In this document: one piece after another, positions 17,255 through 25,690 of the stretch
Layout of the letters: each line of letters begins with the position of its first letter
Numbering within the stretch: position 1 is the first letter of the stretch
Source: Fimadaptatus sp948467645
GTDB taxonomy: Bacteria > Bacillota > Clostridia > Christensenellales > Aristaeellaceae
Assembly (NCBI GenBank): GCA_948467645.1
Contig: CAOKFD010000006.1
Location: 1 to 64,000, forward strand
Direction: 5' to 3'
Length of the DNA: 64,000 bases
Translations under genes and position numbers: made by a program
The notes under the pieces: model-generated
Seen by the model: the letters and a program-made list of their open reading frames with translations, nothing else
What the model was told of the DNA's origin: nothing
Databases searched by the model: none

Positions 17255-18109
17255 ATGATTATCATGTCCAGCAATCAATGGAAATGCGATAAAAACTCGC
17301 CCGACTGGGCGGCGCGCGGCGAGGACTGCTCGGCCGAGGGGCGCGTCGGCGGGCTGGCGCGCGCGTACCAGCTCGTTACTCCGGACATACTGGGCATTCA
17401 GGAAGCGTCCGTACACATGACCGAGCTGCTGATGCAGCGCATGGCCGTGTACGAGCACGACGGCTCGCAAGTGCATTACGAGCTGATTACCGGCGGCGAC
17501 ACGCCCATCATATACCGCGACGACAAGCTGACGCTGATTGAATCCGGCTTTTTCAGGTATTCCGAGAGCATATCCGGATTTGAAGGCTCTTTCAACAACG
17601 GCGGCACCAAGTCCTACACATTCGGCGTATTCGAGGACAAGGCGACCGGCAAGCGCATCGCGATGATGAGCACGCACCTGTGGTGGAAATCCACCCACCC
17701 CGAAAGCAAGGACTATCAGCCGCACTCGGCCGAGGCGCGCGCATATCAGATAAAGCAGGCGCTCACGCGGCTGGAGGAAGTAATGGCGAAGTACTCTTGC
17801 CCCGGCGTACTGGTGGGCGATCTGAACGCGGCAATAGGCAGCAAGTGCCTGGACACCGCGCACGACATGGGCTGGAACGACGCGTTCTATTCGGCGACGG
17901 GCAATCGCGCCGACACGCGCGGGCATCATCCGTGCTACGCGTGGGGATATGAGCACGCGGACGCGGGCGTGTTTACTCAGGCGATAGACCATATTCTGGT
18001 CAAGGGCGGCAGCGCGCTCAAGGTGGTTGACTACCTGCGCGTAGACGACGAATGGTTCGATTGCATATCGGATCACTACCCGGTATATGCCACGGTTGAG
18101 CTTATCTGA
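17255..18109 (+). CDS. Endonuclease/exonuclease/phosphatase-family protein
   Basis: A 284-residue protein of the DNase I-like EEP superfamily: Mg2+-dependent enzymes that split phosphodiesters or phosphomonoesters. Motifs in order: N-terminal MSSNQWK, the metal-binding glutamate in LGIQEAS, GDLNAAIG carrying the catalytic Asp/Asn pair, and the C-terminal SDHYPVYATV with the catalytic Asp-His. The absence of a signal peptide points to the cytoplasm. Substrate may be a nucleic acid, sugar phosphate or lipid phosphate; sequence does not settle this. The start has AGGAGG eight bases upstream. It has its own promoter and appears monocistronic. Confidence 0.82.
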   Translation: MIIMSSNQWKCDKNSPDWAARGEDCSAEGRVGGLARAYQLVTPDILGIQEASVHMTELLMQRMAVYEHDGSQVHYELITGGDTPIIYRDDKLTLIESGFFRYSESISGFEGSFNNGGTKSYTFGVFEDKATGKRIAMMSTHLWWKSTHPESKDYQPHSAEARAYQIKQALTRLEEVMAKYSCPGVLVGDLNAAIGSKCLDTAHDMGWNDAFYSATGNRADTRGHHPCYAWGYEHADAGVFTQAIDHILVKGGSALKVVDYLRVDDEWFDCISDHYPVYATVELI

Positions 18110-18433
18110 CTTAGGGAACATCTGAATAATAAGCCCTATATTCTGGTCTAACACGCCATTCAAGCGTTTTTTCAGAATACAGGGCTTATCTTTACTCAAA
18201 TATGTTTTTTCGCTGATTAACTGCTTTCTTTTCCGTAAAAGGGCAGATTTCCCCCCTGATTTATGTTGTGGAAAGTTTAGACGGTTCTTCACTTGTGTTA
18301 TCACAAAACGCCTGCGTCCGCTCCCCCCGCTTTTGAGCTTTCTTCAGGCAGATTCGCTTCAGAACTGCACTGCGATTTTTGCCTTACGAAAAGCTTCGCT
18401 TACTGCCTATCACACAATCGCCTTATCGCCAAT
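18110..18433. other. Intergenic region with long inverted repeat
   Basis: This 324-base gap lies between the converging EEP and TetR genes. It contains the inverted repeat at 18129-18189 described separately; nothing else was recognised. Confidence 0.5.
18129..18189. terminator. 17-bp inverted repeat downstream of the EEP gene
   Basis: ATAAGCCCTATATTCTG (18129-18145) and CAGAATACAGGGCTTAT (18173-18189) pair at 16 of 17 positions around a 27-base loop. It lies 20 bases beyond the EEP stop and could terminate both converging transcripts. The T tract is poor, so a role other than intrinsic termination is possible. Confidence 0.55.
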
Positions 18434-19048
18434 TCACATGTTGAGCAGATCGGCCCAACCCATGCGGAAGAACCGGCGCAGTCTTTGCGCGTATACGACA
18501 GCGTCTTCACGGCTCATGTCGTGGCGAATCGTCTCGAACAAGCCGGAATAGTACGCGCTGGCCAGCATGTGCAGCATAAGCTCGTTCGCCCGCCCGCTGG
18601 CCAGTTCGCTGCGCCCGGTGCACTGCATGAAGCGCACGGTGTACTTAACATCTATATCGACCAGACAGTCGATCATACGCTCATAGCAATCGTTGTCGGA
18701 ACATCGAACCAGCAGCCGGAACACGTCCAGATGATCGTACAGGTAGTTCACCATGTCGTTAAGTCTGTCGCTGGCATAATCGAGCGCGTCGGACTTGGCC
18801 TCGGTCGGGCGGTCGTCGAACTCAGCCTGCGCGTTTTCGAACCACTTTTCTATACCATTTACCACATCATCCACCAGCGCGTGGAACAGTCCGGCCTTGT
18901 CGCCGTAGCGCGTGTATATCGAGCCGGTACTTGTGCCCGCCTTTGCGGCAATCACGCGCAATGAGGCCTCCTGAAACCCCATCTCCAGAAATTCATCCCG
19001 TGCACAGCGCAGCAATTCATCCGATACGCCCTCTATTCGCCGGGCCAT
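18434..19048 (-). CDS. TetR-family transcriptional regulator
   Basis: A 204-residue TetR/AcrR repressor. The N-terminal helix-turn-helix is clear (ASLRVIAAKAGTSTGSIYTR, residues about 25-45), followed by the F/Y-rich start of the ligand-binding domain (GLFHALVDDVV). The C-terminal helices diverge, as usual for effector-binding domains. The ATG at 19048 follows GGGGAG by nine bases. A strong promoter overlapped by an imperfect palindrome lies just upstream, suggesting autorepression. Its original target may be the ABC exporter whose remnant lies 280 bases upstream. Confidence 0.88.
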   Translation of the reverse strand: MARRIEGVSDELLRCARDEFLEMGFQEASLRVIAAKAGTSTGSIYTRYGDKAGLFHALVDDVVNGIEKWFENAQAEFDDRPTEAKSDALDYASDRLNDMVNYLYDHLDVFRLLVRCSDNDCYERMIDCLVDIDVKYTVRFMQCTGRSELASGRANELMLHMLASAYYSGLFETIRHDMSREDAVVYAQRLRRFFRMGWADLLNM

Positions 19049-19074
19049 GTAATCGCTCCCCTCTTTTATTGCAA

Positions 19075-19117
19075 TGTATAACGTTGTTATGATACAATGT
19101 TTCACCCTGTCTGTCAA
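19075..19117 (-). promoter_or_regulatory. TetR promoter with overlapping operator
   Basis: On the minus strand TTGACA (19117-19112) and TATCAT (19094-19089) are 17 bases apart. An imperfect inverted repeat TGTATAAC/GTTATGATACA at 19075-19096 covers the -10 and start region, a classic position for TetR autorepression. Confidence 0.75.
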
Positions 19118-19326
19118 TCATCAATTCTGCGCTGCGGCCTCCATAATACGCATTAAGGCTTGCAAGTTATGCGTATCCCGCATTTCTCGTCATAAATTAT
19201 AAGCATTAGAGCATTGTAATCGCCCTAAAAAACAAGCACACTCAGCAGCCCCACAAAGCCGCTGAATGTGCTTATTCTATTATCAGGCCATGTGCGTCGG
19301 CGTCAGGCCGCGCCGCTCATACTGCC

Positions 19327-19848
19327 TTAACCCGTAATATGCCAGCCCTCAGCCTTTTCGCGAATCTCGATGAAGCGGCGGTACACGCCATCCTGACGCA
19401 TCAGTTCCGCGTGAGTGCCGCGCTCGGCTATGCGACCGTCGTCAACGACCAGTATCTGGTCGGCGTTCTGTATCGTCGCGAGGCGGTGCGCAATCGTGAT
19501 TACCATCGATATGGACAGCATCACGGCCAGAGCAGCCTGAAGCGCGCTGATTATGCCCCAATTGGCCAGCGCCACGCGCAGAGTGCCGATCAGCGTAGAC
19601 GGGAACAGCGCAAAGCTCAATTTCATGGTAAGGTAGATGGACGAAAGCCACTTTACGACAAATACGCGGAAGTCGTTAATCGCCTTGACGTACTTTTCAT
19701 ACGACACGCCCGCGCGGCCGAACGCCTTGATTACCTCGATGCCCTCGACATACTCGACGATGGTGCTGTTCATATGGGCGTTGGACTCGTCGTATTTTTT
19801 GAAGTTCTTGCCGCTGATCTTTATCGATTGCGTTGGCTCGTTTGCTTT
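19327..19848 (-). pseudogene. ABC exporter remnant with internal deletion
   Basis: The open frame begins inside the transmembrane domain of an ABC exporter (KNFKKYDESNAHMNSTIVEY, then VEGIEVIKAFG). After about 80 residues it jumps directly to the last part of the nucleotide-binding domain (ITIAHRLATIQNADQILVV, with the H-loop). Walker A, the LSGGQ signature and Walker B are all missing, as are the first helices. An intact relative would be close to 600 residues. The two parts keep one reading frame, so the loss is a clean in-frame deletion, but no active transporter can result. Confidence 0.85.
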
Positions 19849-19905
19849 TCATGCGGAACAAATGCGCGTACTTTGTAAAATCCCTGCGCCCCCCTAGCCC
19901 CCATC

Positions 19906-19934
19906 TTGAACTTAAAACCACATTGTGCTATACT
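19906..19934 (+). promoter_or_regulatory. Promoter of the marR-ABC operon
   Basis: TTGAAC (19906-19911) and TATACT (19929-19934) are 17 bases apart; initiation would be near 19941, directly upstream of the paired palindromes. Confidence 0.75.
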
Positions 19935-19949
19935 CTTCGCGAAATCAAG

Positions 19950-19981
19950 TTGTACGTGCAATTATATAGTTGTATGTACAA
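19950..19981 (+). promoter_or_regulatory. Two MarR-type operators in the 5' leader
   Basis: TTGTACGTGCAA (19950-19961) and TTGTATGTACAA (19970-19981) are each near-perfect palindromes of the TTG-N6-CAA kind bound by MarR dimers. Their centres are 20 bases, about two helical turns, apart. They lie just after the transcription start of the marR operon, so autorepression is expected. Confidence 0.75.
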
Positions 19982-20008
19982 TCACTTAGAAAGGATTGAC
20001 CAATCGCA

Positions 20009-20488
20009 ATGGAACATCCTGCACGAAAGATCACCAAGATCGCGCGCGAGGCCGAGCATCTGGTGCTGCTTGCGATGCGCGGCGACGGTCTGGGCACGGC
20101 CGAGATCGACTGCATACACGCCGTGCGCCACCATCCGGGCATTACGCAGACCGAACTGGCCGCCGCACTCAACACCGACAAGCCCGCCATCGCACGGCGC
20201 ACGGCCAGTCTGGAGCGCAAGGGGTATCTAAGGCGCGAACCTAACCCTGAGGACGGCCGCAGTCAACTGCTTTTCGCGACCGAACAGGCCGAGGGACTGC
20301 GCAACGCCAAGGCCGACGCGGAAAGCGCGTTTTACGACTACATAATGGCAGAGCTGGATGACGAAACGCGCGCGGCGTTTCTTGACACGCTGGACAAGGT
20401 ATACATGCGTTCCAAGGAGGAAAGCCGCGCGGGCTTCCCGCACTTAAAAGCCATACTGGAGGAAAAAGCAAATGAATCCGAAGAATAA
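20009..20488 (+). CDS. MarR-family transcriptional regulator
   Basis: A 159-residue winged-helix regulator. The recognition region is TQTELAAALNTDKPAIARR (residues about 50-68), followed by the wing YLRREPNPEDGRSQLL with the conserved DxR. Such proteins usually repress their own operon and release DNA on binding a small phenolic or toxic compound. The start at 20009 has only a distant GGA-rich site. Its end overlaps the next ABC gene by 17 bases, so it is cotranscribed with the exporter it presumably controls. Confidence 0.9.
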   Translation: MEHPARKITKIAREAEHLVLLAMRGDGLGTAEIDCIHAVRHHPGITQTELAAALNTDKPAIARRTASLERKGYLRREPNPEDGRSQLLFATEQAEGLRNAKADAESAFYDYIMAELDDETRAAFLDTLDKVYMRSKEESRAGFPHLKAILEEKANESEE

Positions 20489-22220
20489 CCGCTCCTTCCG
20501 CCCGGACAGCGTGAGCGCGTATTTCAAGGCGGAATGGCTGCCGCTGCTGTTCGTCACGATTTCTGGCCTTGTATACAACTTCGGTCTGCTGGCGGGGCCG
20601 TGGTTCGAGGGCAAGCTGGCCCAGTGCCTTGCCGACATGCTGGGCGGCAGTGGGACCGCCGCCGCGATGACCTCGCTGGTCATATGGTACATAATCGTCA
20701 CGCTGATCGTGCAGGGTTCGCGCTTTATAAAGCGCTATTATGTAAGGCGCTTTGCCAACAACATCAATCGCCGTATGAAGGGCGTGCTGTACGCTAACCT
20801 CGTCAGGCAGAGCCGCAGCGCGCTGGAAAGCGAAGGCGCGGGCGAGCTGATGACCAAGGCCATATCCGACGTGGACGACTGCGCCGAGGGTATGCGCAAG
20901 TTCACGACCGAGCTTTTCGATACGGGCGTGGCGCTGACTGCCTACATTATAATGCTGTTCTCTTACGACTGGCGGCTGGCGCTGCTATGCCTGATATTCC
21001 CGCCCGCGTCGTACATCTGCGCCGAGCTTATGAAAAAACCGGTGCAGCGCGCCAGCTCGGCGTACAAGAAGGCCGCATCCGCGCTCAGCGGCGCGACGCT
21101 CGACCGCGCGCGCAACGCCGTCACCTACCGCGTGTACGGCTGCGAGGACGCGCGCAGCAATCAGTATGAGGCCGCGCTGGACAACTATGAGCGCACCGCC
21201 GTCCGCTCCAACGTATGGCAGTCGGCGCTGCCGCCGCTGTATTTGGTCGTGTCCAACCTGAGCGTAATATTCATACTCTGGTTCGGCGCGAAGAACGTAC
21301 TGGGCACAGGCTGGCGCGCGTGGGACATTGCGGCGTTTACCACCTTTCTGTCCTGCTTCATAAAGATGTCCACCAAGTCGTCCAAGGCTGCAAAGCTGTT
21401 CAACGCGGTGCAGAAGGCCGAGGTATCGTGGAAGCGCATAAAGCCGCTGATGAAAACGTCCGACACGCTCGCACCGCTGGAGATAGCCGCGCGCAAGACT
21501 GTCGAAATCAGCGATCTGTCGTTTGCCTACGACGGCGGCGAAAAGATATTCAGCTGGCTTACGCTTAACGCGCAGCCCGGCGACATAATCGGCGTGACCG
21601 GCCCGGTCGCGTGCGGCAAGTCCACACTGGGTCGCGCGTTCCTGTGCGAGCGGCCTTACGAAGGCTCTATACGCGTAGGCGGGCGGGAGCTGTCCACGCT
21701 GGAGCCGCGCAAAATATCGTCCGAGGTCGGCTATTTAGGCCATGATCCCGAGCTGTGGAACGATACGGTCGAGGCAAATGTACTCTGCGGCGACGACGGC
21801 GACGCGATGCAATATCTGAAGCTCACCGCACTGGACGGCGAAGTCCGCGCGATGGAGCAGGGCAAGGACACGGTAGTCGGCAGCAGCGGCGTGCGGCTGT
21901 CGGGCGGTCAGGCACAGCGGCTGGCGCTGGCGCGCACGCTGGCTCATCCGCGGCCGGTTATGGTGCTGGACGACCCGTTCTCGGCGCTGGACCGCTCCAC
22001 CGAGGACACCGTGTTTGAGAACCTTAAAAAGTATGCTCAGGACAAGGTTGTGATACTGATCTCCCACAGGCTGTATCACTTCCCCGAAATGAAGCAGATC
22101 GTGTTTATGGAAAACGGCGGCGTTACGGTGGGCACGCATGACAGGCTATGCGCGGCCATACCCGATTACCGCTCGCTGTACGAAAGTCAGACTGGAGGTA
22201 CGGAGCATGAAGCGCAATAA
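20472..22220 (+). CDS. ABC exporter half-transporter, subunit 1
   Basis: A 582-residue fused membrane/ATPase half-transporter (type IV exporter fold). Six hydrophobic segments fill residues about 20-320. In the ATPase domain Walker A is GPVACGKST, the signature is the canonical LSGGQAQR, Walker B reads VMVLDDPFSALD and the switch is ISHR. The residue after the Walker B aspartate is Asp rather than the catalytic Glu. This marks the degenerate half of a heterodimer, and the next gene supplies the complementary changes. Substrate is unknown; a drug or peptide is typical for MarR-controlled pairs. Its 3' end overlaps the next gene by 14 bases. Confidence 0.93.
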   Translation: MNPKNNRSFRPDSVSAYFKAEWLPLLFVTISGLVYNFGLLAGPWFEGKLAQCLADMLGGSGTAAAMTSLVIWYIIVTLIVQGSRFIKRYYVRRFANNINRRMKGVLYANLVRQSRSALESEGAGELMTKAISDVDDCAEGMRKFTTELFDTGVALTAYIIMLFSYDWRLALLCLIFPPASYICAELMKKPVQRASSAYKKAASALSGATLDRARNAVTYRVYGCEDARSNQYEAALDNYERTAVRSNVWQSALPPLYLVVSNLSVIFILWFGAKNVLGTGWRAWDIAAFTTFLSCFIKMSTKSSKAAKLFNAVQKAEVSWKRIKPLMKTSDTLAPLEIAARKTVEISDLSFAYDGGEKIFSWLTLNAQPGDIIGVTGPVACGKSTLGRAFLCERPYEGSIRVGGRELSTLEPRKISSEVGYLGHDPELWNDTVEANVLCGDDGDAMQYLKLTALDGEVRAMEQGKDTVVGSSGVRLSGGQAQRLALARTLAHPRPVMVLDDPFSALDRSTEDTVFENLKKYAQDKVVILISHRLYHFPEMKQIVFMENGGVTVGTHDRLCAAIPDYRSLYESQTGGTEHEAQ

Positions 22221-23865
22221 AAAGTCCGGAGTATTTGCCGCCGTGCGCGCCGCCGCCGCGTCGCATAAGCTGCTTGCGCTGGGTACGGTGCTGTGCGCGG
22301 CTGCGTCGGTACTGGCGTCGCTGCTGCCGCCGCTGCTGCTGGCGCGCATAATCGACGGATTGACGGGCGGTATGCCGCTGGCGTTCACCGCGGCGCTGAT
22401 GTATTTTGGCAGTCTGGCGCTGGAAGGCGTGCTGTCGTCGGGGCAGGAAACCCTGCTTGAGATATTCGGCCAGAAGATGACGCACGCGCTGCGTTCTGAG
22501 ATGTCATTAAAGCTCACCCGGCTGCCTGCCTCCACATTATCCGCACAGAATCCCGGCGAAGTCGCCGCGCGCTTCTCGGGCGATGTCGATACGGTCGAGG
22601 CGCTGTTCACGTCCGGCATCATATCGATGATTGCGGACGCGTGCCGCATAATATCGATATTCGTCGTCATAGCCATTGAAAACGCCGGCCTTGCGCTGTT
22701 GCTTGTGCTGGTGCTGCCGCTGCTGGCCATATTCACGCGCCATGTGCAGAAGCGTATGCTGAAGGCGCAGTTGGAGAATCGTCAGGCCGTGGCCGCAATT
22801 TCCGGTCAGGTGCCTGAGGCCATACACAACATACGCACGATACGCGCGCTGGGTCTGGAATCGTACATGGAAAAGCGATACGACAAGCGCATCGGCGAAA
22901 GCTATGCCGCCGTTGAAAAGACCAACTTTTACGACGCGATATACTCCCCCGTCGTGAACATGATTAACGTGGCGGTCGTGGGCATAGTGATGCTGATGTC
23001 CGCGTCTGGCAACGCGCAGGTGCTGACGCTGTTTAGCATGTCGGTAGGTACTTCCGTCGCGATAATCAACTACATATCCCGTATATTCACGCCCATTGAA
23101 ACGCTGGGCATGGAGATACAGACCATACAGTCCGCAATGGCGGGCGTGAAGCGCATAGACGCGTTCCTCGCCCAGCCCGAGCGCGAGATACCCGCCGAGG
23201 GCGTTTCCAAGAACGGGCCGCGCGGCGACGTGGCGCTCACGCACGTAACGTTCGGCTACGACGACCGCAAGGTGCTGTCCGACCTGTCCTTCACCGTCAA
23301 GCCGGGCGAGCAGGTGACGCTGGTCGGCCGCACCGGCGCAGGCAAGAGCACAGTGTTCAAGCTGCTGCTGGGGCTATACAAGCCTGAGAAGGGCACAGTC
23401 ACCATCGGCGGCGTGGACGTATCGCAGATTTCTGACGGCGCGCGCCGAAGCTGCATCGGCTGCGTCGAGCAGCACTTTGCGCGCGTGCCCGGTACTGTGC
23501 TTGATCAGATTACGCTGGGCGACCCGAGTATCAGCCGCAATATGGCGCAGAATGCCGCACAGCTCGCGGGGCTTGACCCGGTAATACGCACATTCCCGGA
23601 TGGGTACGATACACCCTGCTCGGACGGCATGTTCTCTCAGGGCGAATGGCAATTGCTTTCGATAGCGCGCGCCGCCGCCGCCGATCCTGCGGTGCTGCTG
23701 CTGGACGAAATCACAGCCAATCTGGACGCGGACACCGAGGCGCGCGTGCTGGATGCACTGCGTCGCGCGTCTGTGGGCAGGACCGTGCTGTCCATATCGC
23801 ACCGAGTGTACGAGAGCTTGGGCGGGCGGACTATCGAGATAAAGCCTTGGGATGATAAGGGCTGA
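22207..23865 (+). CDS. ABC exporter half-transporter, subunit 2
   Basis: A 552-residue partner half-transporter with the same layout. Walker A is GRTGAGKST and Walker B is VLLLDEITANLD with the catalytic Glu intact, but the signature motif is degenerate (FSQGEWQ in place of LSGGQ). Combined with subunit 1, the site made of this Walker A/B and the LSGGQ of subunit 1 is canonical and the other is dead, the TM287/288-type asymmetric arrangement. The ATG at 22207 follows GGAGGT inside the end of the preceding gene. Exporter direction is inferred from the fold; the substrate is not evident. Confidence 0.93.
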   Translation: MKRNKKSGVFAAVRAAAASHKLLALGTVLCAAASVLASLLPPLLLARIIDGLTGGMPLAFTAALMYFGSLALEGVLSSGQETLLEIFGQKMTHALRSEMSLKLTRLPASTLSAQNPGEVAARFSGDVDTVEALFTSGIISMIADACRIISIFVVIAIENAGLALLLVLVLPLLAIFTRHVQKRMLKAQLENRQAVAAISGQVPEAIHNIRTIRALGLESYMEKRYDKRIGESYAAVEKTNFYDAIYSPVVNMINVAVVGIVMLMSASGNAQVLTLFSMSVGTSVAIINYISRIFTPIETLGMEIQTIQSAMAGVKRIDAFLAQPEREIPAEGVSKNGPRGDVALTHVTFGYDDRKVLSDLSFTVKPGEQVTLVGRTGAGKSTVFKLLLGLYKPEKGTVTIGGVDVSQISDGARRSCIGCVEQHFARVPGTVLDQITLGDPSISRNMAQNAAQLAGLDPVIRTFPDGYDTPCSDGMFSQGEWQLLSIARAAAADPAVLLLDEITANLDADTEARVLDALRRASVGRTVLSISHRVYESLGGRTIEIKPWDDKG

Positions 23866-23909
23866 GTCCTGCGCCGCAATGCTTGCGCATTGTAATTGAC
23901 TTAGCAACC

Positions 23910-23949
23910 GCCGTTTGTTGTTGATAAGACAGCAGACGGCATCTGTTTT
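23910..23949 (+). terminator. Terminator of the marR-ABC operon
   Basis: GCCGTTTGTTG (23910-23920) and CAGCAGACGGC (23930-23940) pair over 11 positions with two G-T wobbles, followed by ATCTGTTTTT. It lies 45 bases beyond the exporter stop. Confidence 0.7.
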
Positions 23950-24192
23950 TGATAAGCATTTTCCGATTAAAGCAGGTGATTCTCCCTATTACATTATATA
24001 GGCAGACGCATTTTGCCAGACTTTATGCCTATGACTTAAAATCAATTCTAAAACATGCTCTCCGTAAGATTGCATTGCGGTGCAGTCGCGCCCACCGCAA
24101 TAATTCTTAACGCAGCACATTAATATAAGCTGCAATAGCGCCGCGTTAAGACATGCTTTTTAGATTACGCGAGGATAATGTCTATTTTGTGG

Positions 24193-24221
24193 TTGACTTT
24201 TTCGCGCTAAAACGTTACAAT
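24193..24221 (+). promoter_or_regulatory. Promoter of the SNF symporter gene
   Basis: TTGACT (24193-24198) and TACAAT (24216-24221) are 17 bases apart, about 40 bases before the start codon. Confidence 0.8.
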
Positions 24222-24261
24222 ACACGCGAGTATTTTTTACATTATGGAGAGGAAACGATAA

Positions 24262-25599
24262 ATGGAACATCAAAAAAAGCATCGGTCGAAAAGTTTTGCC
24301 AGCCGCTGGGGCTTCATACTGGCGTCGGTTGGCTCGGCAGTTGGCATGGCGAACGTATGGGGCTTTCCCAGCAAAATGGGTGCAAACGGCGGCGGAGCGT
24401 TTCTGCTGATATACTTGCTTTTCATAGTGATATTCGGCTTTGTAGGTCTGCCTGCGGAATTTGCGGTCGGTCGGCGCGCGGGCACGGGCACATTGGGCGC
24501 GTATGAAAACGCTTGGGCGACGCGCGGCAAAAATATGGGCAAGCTGGGCGGGCTTATGGCGTGGCTGCCGCTGGCGGGTTCCATGTGCATCGCGATCGGT
24601 TATGCGGTAATAATATCATACGTGCTGAAGGCGCTGGTCGATTCCGTGATGGGCACGCTGCTTAGCATCGACACGGCTGAATGGTTCGCGTCGTTCTCTC
24701 AGCATTCCTTCTCCGTGGTTCCCTATCATGTGATTGTGGTAGTGGGCACGCTGCTCACGCTGTTTCTGGGCGCGCACAGCATCGAGCGCACCAATAAAAT
24801 CATGATGCCGCTGTTCTTTATAATATTCGTAATACTGGCGGTACGCGTAGCGATGCTGCCCGGAGCAGCCGCGGGGTATCAGTTCATGTTCACGCCGCGC
24901 TGGGAAAAGCTAGCCGATCCGCAGGTCTGGATCTGGGCGATGGGGCAGGCGTTTTTCTCGCTGTCGATAACTGGCAGCGGCATGATCGTGTATGGCGCGT
25001 ATCTGCCTAAAAACGAGGACGTGGTGTCTGTGTCCAAAAACACGGCTCTGTTCGATACAATTGCGGCGGTCGTCGCGTCGCTGGTCATAATACCGGCGTG
25101 CTTCTCATATGGGCTGGACGTGGGCGCGGGGCCTGGACTGCTTTTCGTGACACTTCCCACCATTTTGCAGGGCATACCCATGGGCCAGCTTTTCGCGGTG
25201 ATACTGTATGTGGCGATGATATTCGCGGGCGTGAGTTCGCTCCAGAACATGTTCGAGGCCGTGGCTGAATCACTGCTGCACAAGTTTCCCAAGCTCGACC
25301 GCAAGGCGGTGCTGGGCATACTGTGCGTGATATGCCTGGGCAGCGGCATCGGCATGGAGGCCATATCGAAGTGGGGGCCGTGGATGGACATGGTGTCGAT
25401 CTACATCATACCGATCGGCGCTATGCTGGGCGCAGTATCGTGGTTCTATGTGATGAAGAAGGATGTATTCCTCGAGGCGGTAAACGAGGGCGTCAAGACG
25501 GCGCACGGCAAGGCATGGTATGCCGTGGGCAGGTACATTTACGTGCCGCTGGCGGTTATACTCTGCGCAATCGCGCTGTTTGAGAAGGTGGCGTTCTAA
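24262..25599 (+). CDS. Neurotransmitter:sodium symporter (SNF family)
   Basis: A 445-residue Na+-coupled transporter of the LeuT/SNF family, probably importing an amino acid across the cytoplasmic membrane. The N-terminal signature is clear: RWGFILASVGSAVGMANVWG forms the first, unwound helix with the Na+ and substrate sites, followed by FPSKMGANGGGAFLL. About eleven hydrophobic segments can be counted, the usual number for bacterial members. The ATG at 24262 follows GAGAGGA. It has its own promoter and terminator and stands alone. The exact amino acid cannot be assigned from sequence. Confidence 0.93.
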   Translation: MEHQKKHRSKSFASRWGFILASVGSAVGMANVWGFPSKMGANGGGAFLLIYLLFIVIFGFVGLPAEFAVGRRAGTGTLGAYENAWATRGKNMGKLGGLMAWLPLAGSMCIAIGYAVIISYVLKALVDSVMGTLLSIDTAEWFASFSQHSFSVVPYHVIVVVGTLLTLFLGAHSIERTNKIMMPLFFIIFVILAVRVAMLPGAAAGYQFMFTPRWEKLADPQVWIWAMGQAFFSLSITGSGMIVYGAYLPKNEDVVSVSKNTALFDTIAAVVASLVIIPACFSYGLDVGAGPGLLFVTLPTILQGIPMGQLFAVILYVAMIFAGVSSLQNMFEAVAESLLHKFPKLDRKAVLGILCVICLGSGIGMEAISKWGPWMDMVSIYIIPIGAMLGAVSWFYVMKKDVFLEAVNEGVKTAHGKAWYAVGRYIYVPLAVILCAIALFEKVAF

Positions 25600-25614
25600 G
25601 GCTTAAATAATATG

Positions 25615-25655
25615 AGCAGTCTGTCGATTAACTTTCGGCAGACTGCTTTGTTTTG
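25615..25655 (+). terminator. Terminator of the symporter gene
   Basis: AGCAGTCTG (25615-25623) and CAGACTGCT (25639-25647) form a perfect 9-bp stem around a 15-base loop, followed by TTGTTTTG. It lies 15 bases after the stop codon. Confidence 0.85.
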
Positions 25656-25690
25656 TATGTTTGATTTTCAGGTATATTGATTCACTTAAT

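Larger units (their letters stand above)
23866..24261. other. Intergenic region before the symporter gene
   Basis: This 396-base gap holds the terminator of the ABC operon at its left end and the symporter promoter at its right end. Between about 23950 and 24190 nothing was recognised. Confidence 0.5.
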
